A program made the position numbers and the translations under genes. Below, piece after piece: positions 59,201 to 64,000 of a stretch of 64,000 nt of DNA. Within the stretch, counting starts at the first letter, position 1, and every line of letters starts with the position of its first letter. Source of the DNA: Acidobacteriota bacterium (GTDB lineage Bacteria > Acidobacteriota > Vicinamibacteria > Vicinamibacterales > JAFNAJ01); NCBI GenBank assembly GCA_023384575.1, contig JAHDVP010000004.1, positions 169,796 through 233,795 of the forward strand, written 5' to 3'. The notes below the pieces were generated by a model, which saw nothing but the letters and a program-made list of their open reading frames with translations, was not told the DNA's origin and searched no databases.

Positions 59201-60272
59201 CGACCGCGATCCAGGCGAGCGGGGCGAGCCAGCGCGCGTCGCCCTCGACGACGAGACGGCGGCCGGCCCAGGCGACGCCGGCCCATGCGGCAAGGCCGAG
59301 CGGCAGGCCGAGTCCCCACGCGGTCAGGTTCCACAACGCGTTCAGGAGTGGGACGCGCCCGGCCCACTGGAGCGAGGGAGGCACTTCGATCGCCCCTGAG
59401 GTCAGTTGCCGCACCTGCTGCAGGTCGGCGAGCCATCGAGGGGCCGGCCATGGCCACCAGCCGGCCACGAAGGCATCGGGCATCGCCACCCGGACCGCCA
59501 CGAGGGCGGCCAGCGCCGCGATGGCCGGCGCCAGCGCCAGCGTGCGCGTGTCGTCGCCGCTCGTGCGCTCCCGGCCGCGCCGCGCAACCAGGGTGTGCCA
59601 CGCGCGTTCGATCCACACCGCCGCCATCGGCACCGCGAGCAGGACCATCGGCAGCTTGCACGCGACCGCGAGGCCGAAGGCCGCTCCGGCGCCCGCCCAG
59701 GCGACGAGCGTCCCTCTGCCTCGGGTCGAGCGCACCACCATCAGCAGGACCAGCGTCATCGTGGCGGCCGTCGTCGCGAACGGGTCGACCACGAAGAAGT
59801 GCGCATGCTGGATCGGCAGCACCGCGAAGGCGTAGCACGCCGACGCCAGCCACACGACGCGCCGGTCTCTCGTCGTGAGCCACGCCGCGGCGGCGACGAG
59901 CAGGAGCGTGAGCAGATCGGTCGACGCGCTCAGCACGCGACCGATCAACGCGAGCGATCTCGGCGAGTCGCGGCCGGACGCGGTCCCAACCGCCTTGAGG
60001 GCGGTGAGCGGCAGCGTGCCGTACACGAAGGCCCCGTCCTGGACGTTGCGCGGGTTCAGCGGCGAACGCGATTCGTCGAGGTACTCGCGCCAGGAGGCGG
60101 GCCAGTCGAGCGCCGCGACCGTCATTGCCAGGAAGCGCTCGTCCGGGTGGAGCAGCGCGCCCCGGTCCCAGCGGAGACCGTCGACGCGCAGCCACGCGCC
60201 GGTCACGAGCACGAGGCCGAGCAGCCCCGCGAAGGTCGCGATGCGTCCGGATCGGTGCCGGGGACGTGTCAT
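56151..60272 (-). CDS. single-chain GT39-like / DUF2298 fusion protein
   Basis: A 1373-residue membrane protein. The first ~640 residues are GT39-like (LLHPDERFLAMTVAALDWP acidic pair, then about nine helices and a periplasmic segment). From ~770 the chain contains the DUF2298 signatures GGEKPMDLALLNALIR, DPWFAGGVLNYYYFGF, EFPFFTFLFGDLHAHMMG and RMNTVFKFYVHVW. So the two proteins encoded separately at 49662-53404 are joined here. The frame is open to 62099, but ATG 60272, overlapping the GT4 stop as TGATG, begins a membrane-type N-terminus. Confidence 0.85.
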   Translation of the reverse strand: MTRPRHRSGRIATFAGLLGLVLVTGAWLRVDGLRWDRGALLHPDERFLAMTVAALDWPASWREYLDESRSPLNPRNVQDGAFVYGTLPLTALKAVGTASGRDSPRSLALIGRVLSASTDLLTLLLVAAAAWLTTRDRRVVWLASACYAFAVLPIQHAHFFVVDPFATTAATMTLVLLMVVRSTRGRGTLVAWAGAGAAFGLAVACKLPMVLLAVPMAAVWIERAWHTLVARRGRERTSGDDTRTLALAPAIAALAALVAVRVAMPDAFVAGWWPWPAPRWLADLQQVRQLTSGAIEVPPSLQWAGRVPLLNALWNLTAWGLGLPLGLAAWAGVAWAGRRLVVEGDARWLAPLAWIAVVISVHGTAFVHTLRYFLPIVPMLALLAAAALVRQVDWAAARSARWHRGLAWVLLAGVGLSTVSWAVAFTSIYRHLHPRIAASAWIYRQVPPPATIVNEHWDDGLPLRVRPTRPQDDYRVLVVESAAPDTPEKRDLLIDLLEAADIVVLSSDRHASTLPRLPERFPLMFRYYRALASGELGFELAAEFRSVPSLGPIRIDDLEAEEAFTVYDHPRVRIYRKSSWTRDRGETVFGDIEWDALVPTPARDVARLPRGLALGAEARRSIETGGTWSRTIDPDRGLFATDGSTGWRVVRWIVLVEGLGWLAWPLIALAVPRTRGFAAALARPVGLLLVGWFAWLGTNLGVVGFTPAGVRWSLVALALAAFACAATTAARRRLRRLARCTRSTFAWQAAIFWGAFGAALVLRAGNPDLWHPYTGGEKPMDLALLNALIRTEQFPPYDPWFAGGVLNYYYFGFTLVAILVKLAAVPTPLAYALAVATFYAFTATAVFGVAALLVSCVRPGRGTHARRRAAWFGLVAAGLAVVAGNLAQVPLAGRALWSWLSNGTTGVTLSQWYWSATRPIPHLPEEAPPIAEFPFFTFLFGDLHAHMMGMPFVVAAAGLALVLSRSGPRWPALALACLVVGATAAINTWDTPTATALVAIGLVAHGISREPWTAWPAAAARALVVAVSVLGAALVLFLPFHLSYGAAYTSLTVWRGSRTTPLAYVAVHGLFLVVLVPWLWQRLRRSDLFDPPRARARLVTLGLAGLAFALTLLVEVVALRGDVGRMNTVFKFYVHVWLLWSIASGAALADLLARPTRDAPGESLRLLRRRWALGVVLAVWAGGLIYPLTATPARWRDRFEPAAGWTLDGAAFMRTARHTEQGVTFALADDLAAIEWLKERVRGTPTVLEARTAQYRWGGRISAHTGLPTLMGWEWHVRQQRAALPRVVIARRARDIRRIYDGTDVDEAARLLARHRVAFVVVGALERAIYTKEGLAKFSRQAAGPWRLVFEQGTTEVYAVDRFVDPDARRAAR

Positions 60273-62410
60273 CACCCATCCCCGGAGAGCACGTCGGCGG
60301 CCGGTCGCCTGGCGAGCGCGAGGACGTTGACGAACGTCGTCGCGCGCGCCGCCGAGGGCCGCTCGTTCAGCCGGTCGATCCAGCGAAGCGCGGCCTGCAC
60401 GATTCGGACGGGATTCGACCAGCCGGCGTGGCCGTCTGTCGTCGCCGGGGCGTGACGATCGGCTGCCGCGAGGAGAGGCGCCGGCAGGAGTTTGCGCTCG
60501 ACGAGGGGCTTGCCGACGCCGTACACGAGGAAGTGCGCGAAGGGCACCGAGTAGTGCGTGGCCTCGCCGAGCGACTCGACCACGAGACCCGCCGCTTCGA
60601 CGTGGTCGCGGAGGCGCGAGGGCGTGTACAGCCGCTCGTGATGCGTCCAGATGCCGACGAGCGGGCCGCTCCTGAAAGGCCGGCCTCCGATTCTCGTCCA
60701 CGCGGCATTGATGGGATCCCAGGTCAGGGGATACCGCTCGTGCGGCACCGAGATGGCCACGGCACCTCCAGGCGCCAGGACCCGGCGGACTTCTCGCAGG
60801 GCGCTCACGGGGTCGGGCAGGTGCTCGAGCACCTCCGAGAGCAGCACCTTCGTGAACCGACCGTCGCCAAACGGCAGCCGCGCCAGATCGCTCGTCACGA
60901 GCGGCGTGCCGGGGGCGACGTGACGCGCCGACGCGAGACGGTCGGGTTCGAGATCCAGGCCGACGACCTGCACGTCGCGGAGGGCACGCAGGACGCGAGC
61001 CTGGAACCCGTGGCCGCAGCCCGCATCGAGGACGCGGTCGCCGTGGCGGAGGTCGAGCGCTTCGACGAGCCACGCGATCCGTCTCCGGAACGCCATGTCG
61101 CTCTCGTTGCGCAGCAGCTTCGAGAGCGCCTCGCGATCGGCCGGCGACAGGCGAGGCCTGCGCTGATCGAGGCTCGCGTGCTGGCGGTGCACCGCGGGCG
61201 CGGCGGCATGAGCGGGCGCGCCCGACCTCGCCGACGCGCGCGCCGCGCTGGCCGGCGCGGGGGCGCGATCCCGATCCGCGTGTACCGACGAGAACAGGGC
61301 CTCGTACCGGTCGATGCTCTGCTCGGCGTCGAACACGCGCTCGATCGCCTCGCGTGGCCTCAGGTACCGGCTGCGATGACGCAGGACCTCGAGCACGCCG
61401 GCCGCGAGCGCAGGAGGGTGCTCGGGCCGTACCAGCCGGCCCATGCCCGTTCGGCGGATCACCTCGCGCGCCCCGGGCACTTCCGTGGCGACGACCGGCG
61501 TGCCCGACAGCATGGCCTCCACCTGTACCGCGGCGAAGCAATCGCTCCGGCTGGGTACGGCGAGCACGTCGCACATCGCGTAGAAGTCGGCAATCCGCTG
61601 TCGATCGTGCAGCAGGCCGATCGAATGCCAGCGGTCGCGCGCGGCGTCGATCAGCGGCCGGCACCGTTTGAAGAACCGCTCGTAGACCACGTGCTCGTCG
61701 CCGGCGAAAACGACGCGCGCGTCTGGCCGCCGGGCGGCGATGGCCGGCAGCGCCCGCAGAAGCAGGTCGGCCCCCTTCTCCTCGACGAAGCGGCCAGCGA
61801 ACCCGATGACCGGGCGGCCGTCGAGGCCCAGGCCAGAGCGCCAGGCCCTGGCCGCGTCGGGATTGGGGCGTGGCAGCCGGACCGGGGGCGGAATGGATAC
61901 CGTGTGCGCGCGGCAGTGGCTCAGGAAGTCGGAGTGGTCGGCGTAGTCGTCGCTGTAGGCCACGACCGCGTGCGAGAGGCGCGCGGCCACGAGCATCGAG
62001 GCCGTGACGCTCCGTTCGACGACCTGGTTCCCCAGGCCGCGGGGCATGATGAGATCGCCGTGGTGCACCGACACCAGCGGGATCCGGCGGGCGCGGCACA
62101 GCAGCGCGAGCGGTCCGGCCTCCGCGAGCGGCAGGTGCGCAACGACGAGGTCGTGTCGCCCGGCGAGCGCCGCGGCGACCGGCACGAGCGTGGGGGCGAC
62201 CATGCCTCGGCTGAGGCGGACCACGGCGGGCACGCGGCGCACGCAGACGCCGCAGACGCGTTCGACCGGCGGCAGCCGTCGATCGTGACGCACCGTCACG
62301 ACGGTGACCTCGTGGCCCCGTGCGGCGAGTCCCTCGGCCACGCGCGCGGCGTGCGTCGTCAGGCCGGTCCAGTGTGGCAGGTAGTAGGTGAGGACCGCCA
62401 GGATGCGCAT
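60272..62410 (-). CDS. GT4 glycosyltransferase - class I methyltransferase fusion
   Basis: A 712-residue soluble protein. Residues ~1-385 are a GT-B glycosyltransferase (LTYYLPHWTGLTTHAARVA, GFAGRFVEEKGADLLLRA, SRSDCFAAVQVEAMLSGTPV with the nucleotide-sugar E-x7-E region). After a proline/alanine-rich linker (APAPASAARASARSG, ~400-430), residues ~470-712 are a SAM methyltransferase (RVLDAGCGHGFQARVL motif I, LSEVLEHLPDP). The methyltransferase may cap the glycan made by the first half. Start ATG 62410. Shares its stop base with the fusion gene downstream. Confidence 0.85.
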   Translation of the reverse strand: MRILAVLTYYLPHWTGLTTHAARVAEGLAARGHEVTVVTVRHDRRLPPVERVCGVCVRRVPAVVRLSRGMVAPTLVPVAAALAGRHDLVVAHLPLAEAGPLALLCRARRIPLVSVHHGDLIMPRGLGNQVVERSVTASMLVAARLSHAVVAYSDDYADHSDFLSHCRAHTVSIPPPVRLPRPNPDAARAWRSGLGLDGRPVIGFAGRFVEEKGADLLLRALPAIAARRPDARVVFAGDEHVVYERFFKRCRPLIDAARDRWHSIGLLHDRQRIADFYAMCDVLAVPSRSDCFAAVQVEAMLSGTPVVATEVPGAREVIRRTGMGRLVRPEHPPALAAGVLEVLRHRSRYLRPREAIERVFDAEQSIDRYEALFSSVHADRDRAPAPASAARASARSGAPAHAAAPAVHRQHASLDQRRPRLSPADREALSKLLRNESDMAFRRRIAWLVEALDLRHGDRVLDAGCGHGFQARVLRALRDVQVVGLDLEPDRLASARHVAPGTPLVTSDLARLPFGDGRFTKVLLSEVLEHLPDPVSALREVRRVLAPGGAVAISVPHERYPLTWDPINAAWTRIGGRPFRSGPLVGIWTHHERLYTPSRLRDHVEAAGLVVESLGEATHYSVPFAHFLVYGVGKPLVERKLLPAPLLAAADRHAPATTDGHAGWSNPVRIVQAALRWIDRLNERPSAARATTFVNVLALARRPAADVLSGDG

Positions 62411-62459
62411 CGGTTGACCGACGATAGCATGGCCCGCCGGCGGCCGTCGGCGGGCGACG

Positions 62460-62929
62460 TCATCGTGACCCCACCCCCAGCGCCTGGAACAGGAACGCGA
62501 AGACGTCGGCGTCCTCGTCGAGGATCTTCGGCACGGGCTTGCCAGCGCCATGTCCCGCCTTCTTCTCGATGCGGATCGGGATCGGCGCGCCGCCGGTGGC
62601 GGCCGCCTGGAGCCGCGCCGCGAACTTCCTGGCCATCCCCGGCGCGACCCGATCGCCGGTGTCGGTCGTCATCACGAGCGTCGGCGGGTACGCGACGCCG
62701 TTGCGGACGTTGTGGCAGGGCGGTCGTCGAGCCAGCGGTACGGATCGGCGACGAGGGTGCCGTGATAACCGTCGACCACGTCGACGCTGCGTGTGGCGGG
62801 GTACGCGTTCGGGTCCATCGTGAACGGGCCGTGGCCGGGCCTCGACCCGCCGACCGTCGAGAGGAAGCCAGCGACCAGCGCGCCGAGCGAGAGGGTGAGG
62901 ACGATGAAGGGGAGAGGGAACGGGCTCAC
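62460..62929 (-). pseudogene. prolyl oligopeptidase (S9A) with large internal deletion
   Basis: The frame starting at GTG 62929 encodes a signal peptide and the S9A N-terminus (AYPATRSVDVVDGYHGTLVA, then DPYRWLDD), then loses the frame. After about 62716 another frame gives the C-terminal hydrolase end: NVRNGVAYPPTLVMTTDTGD, RVAPGMARKFAARLQ and the catalytic-His segment KKAGHGAGKP. About 500 or more residues, including the propeller and the catalytic serine, are absent. The start overlaps the glk stop as GTGA, so the intact gene was in that operon. Confidence 0.82.
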
Positions 62930-63897
62930 AGCCGGCCGGCGCAGACGGCGGCCCCGAGCAGGCCCGCCTCGGGATTCAGGATCACGGTGACCCGCATCCG
63001 TTCGAGCAGCGCCGTCATCGGCGGCTTGTTGACGAAGGCCGCCGTGAAGCCGCCGGCCTCGAGCGCCGGGAGGATGCGCGGCGGGATGCCGCCCCCGACG
63101 AACACGCCCCCGGTGGCGAGCCCGTGCAGGGCGAAGTTGCCCGCCACCGCGCCCAGGGCCGACACGAACATGTCGAGCGCCTCGCGGCAGGCCTGGCATC
63201 GACCCGCCAAGGCCATCGCCGACACGTGAGCCGGCACGTCGGCCTCGTCGCTGTCCGGGGGCAGCAGGGAGCAGGCGCCCGCGTGTGTGAACGACGCAAG
63301 GTTGGCCAGGCCGGGTCCGGAGCACACCCGCTCGACGTCGGCGCGGCCGAAGCGGGCGATCAACTCGCGCACGAACTCGATCTCGCGCTCGGTCCGGGCG
63401 GCGAAGTCGGTGTGGCCGCCCTCCGATGGCAAGGGTTCGAAGCGGCCGTCGCGCCGCACGAGCAACGCCTGTCCCAGTCCCGTGCCGGGCGCGAGCAGCA
63501 CCCCGTTGCCCTCGGAATCGGGCTGCCCGCCCTGCAGCACCCGCACCTCGTCGTCGCCGAGCACGCCGACGCCGTGGCCGAGTGCGACCAGATCGTTCAC
63601 CAGCCGCGTGGGCGCCCCGCCGATCGACTCGGCGAGCTCGGTCTCGCTCACCGACCAGGGCACGTTGGTCAGCTCGGCGCGACCCGCCACCACCGGCCCC
63701 GCCACCCCGACGCACGCCGCGCGCACGTCGACCGGGCCGAGCGGGCTCGTCTCGAGGAACGCCCGCACCAGCGATCCGAGACAATCGGCTTTCAGGGTGG
63801 TGAACCCGCGCACATCCGCCGGACGAGGACGAGCGCTGTCTTCGTCGAAGAGGCCGAGGAGGGTCTTGGTCCCCCCCAGATCACCGGCAAGCAGCAT
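62926..63897 (-). CDS. glk: glucokinase
   Basis: A 323-residue cytosolic kinase that phosphorylates glucose to glucose-6-phosphate. It is of the Glk (PF02685) rather than the ROK type. ATP-binding LLAGDLGGTKTLLGLF is N-terminal, glucose contacts are in LVNDLVALG and LAPGTGLGQALL, the EGGHTDFA signature is near residue 160, and VFVGGGIPPRILP closes the active site. Start ATG 63897. No adjacent sugar transporter is visible. Confidence 0.92.
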   Translation of the reverse strand: MLLAGDLGGTKTLLGLFDEDSARPRPADVRGFTTLKADCLGSLVRAFLETSPLGPVDVRAACVGVAGPVVAGRAELTNVPWSVSETELAESIGGAPTRLVNDLVALGHGVGVLGDDEVRVLQGGQPDSEGNGVLLAPGTGLGQALLVRRDGRFEPLPSEGGHTDFAARTEREIEFVRELIARFGRADVERVCSGPGLANLASFTHAGACSLLPPDSDEADVPAHVSAMALAGRCQACREALDMFVSALGAVAGNFALHGLATGGVFVGGGIPPRILPALEAGGFTAAFVNKPPMTALLERMRVTVILNPEAGLLGAAVCAGRL

Positions 63898-63974
63898 CGC
63901 GCCTCACGCTATCACGAAGTCGGTCCAGCCGGACGTCCCGCCCCGCTCCGGCTGCTGATACTCTCTTAGCCGCC

Positions 63975-64000
63975 ATGGGTGCCGACCCGCCGCCGCTCGT
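63975..64000 (+). CDS. start of an unknown gene, truncated by window end
   Basis: ATG 63975 begins an open frame (MGADPPPL) cut off by the window edge. There is no clear ribosome site, and nine codons are too few for any assignment. Confidence 0.25.

Noticed and set aside
60125-63229. 1034-residue plus-strand frame opposite the GT4-methyltransferase gene
   Set aside because: The opposite strand has GT4 and methyltransferase motifs in one frame; this one has none.
1-64000. tRNA, rRNA or other structured RNA genes
   Set aside because: No T-loop GTTCGANTC arm with matching acceptor and no rRNA-like stretch was found on reading through both strands; a covariance-model search would be decisive.

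Overview
The window is about 70% GC, almost fully coding, and contains no rRNA or tRNA that I can see. The gene content fits a heterotrophic soil-type bacterium with a Gram-negative envelope: Mrp, an AddAB-like nuclease, very long Lhr, exported M16/M28/M61/DUF885 hydrolases, an Hanks-type kinase, phosphatidylcholine synthase and many secreted hypothetical proteins. It most resembles Acidobacteriota of the Vicinamibacteria type. That assignment is an inference from gene families and composition; no marker gene proves it.

Region 1 (1-13.7 kb) is a loose collection of metabolic and surface genes: a truncated beta-lactamase-family hydrolase, an ankyrin/PQQ-propeller protein, an M28 peptidase with DoxX, a flippase-like membrane protein, an amino-acid permease, a VOC protein, a decayed second permease, an ArsR/SRPBCC pair, two exported proteins and an exported asparaginase. 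A 19-bp inverted repeat (9274-9389) lies between the decayed permease and the SRPBCC gene and supplies the stop codons of both.

Region 2 (13.7-24.6 kb) starts with an AT-richer divergent intergenic stretch carrying four DnaA-box-like 9-mers spaced exactly 11 bp apart. It then runs through a hypothetical gene coupled to an AddB-like and an AddA-like double-strand-break repair pair, followed by small genes that include three zinc-finger proteins. Two of the small genes are under 60 codons.

Region 3 (24.6-46.7 kb) is mostly housekeeping: Mrp, a metal-binding DUF3347 protein, an M16 peptidase pair (one active, one inactive), an MDR oxidoreductase, an alpha/beta hydrolase, cyclophilin, YjbQ, a TPR-like protein and a response regulator. 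It continues with Lhr followed by a fragment of nei, a thioesterase, phosphatidylcholine synthase, a zinc-ribbon protein, M61 and DUF885 enzymes, and a kinase-pseudokinase fusion.

Region 4 (46.7-62.4 kb) is the most distinctive. It has the parts of a lasso-type RiPP locus: an HprK-like kinase, a PqqD-like recognition protein, a B2-type transglutaminase-fold protease, a nucleotidyltransferase, and two tandem precursor peptides carrying the lasso leader motif YxxPxLxxxGxxxxxT. No asparagine-synthetase-type cyclase is present in the window. The precursors head a leftward gene run with a DUF2298 membrane protein and a GT39-like glycosyltransferase. Divergent from them are a flavoprotein and a GT2 glycosyltransferase, and beyond lie a single-chain GT39-DUF2298 fusion and a GT4-methyltransferase fusion. 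The layout suggests a modified peptide linked to lipid-carrier glycosylation, which is a hypothesis.

The window ends with a gutted prolyl oligopeptidase, glucokinase and the first codons of another gene. Three genes (permease, prolyl oligopeptidase, nei) have lost large pieces, so small-scale deletion is active in this genome.
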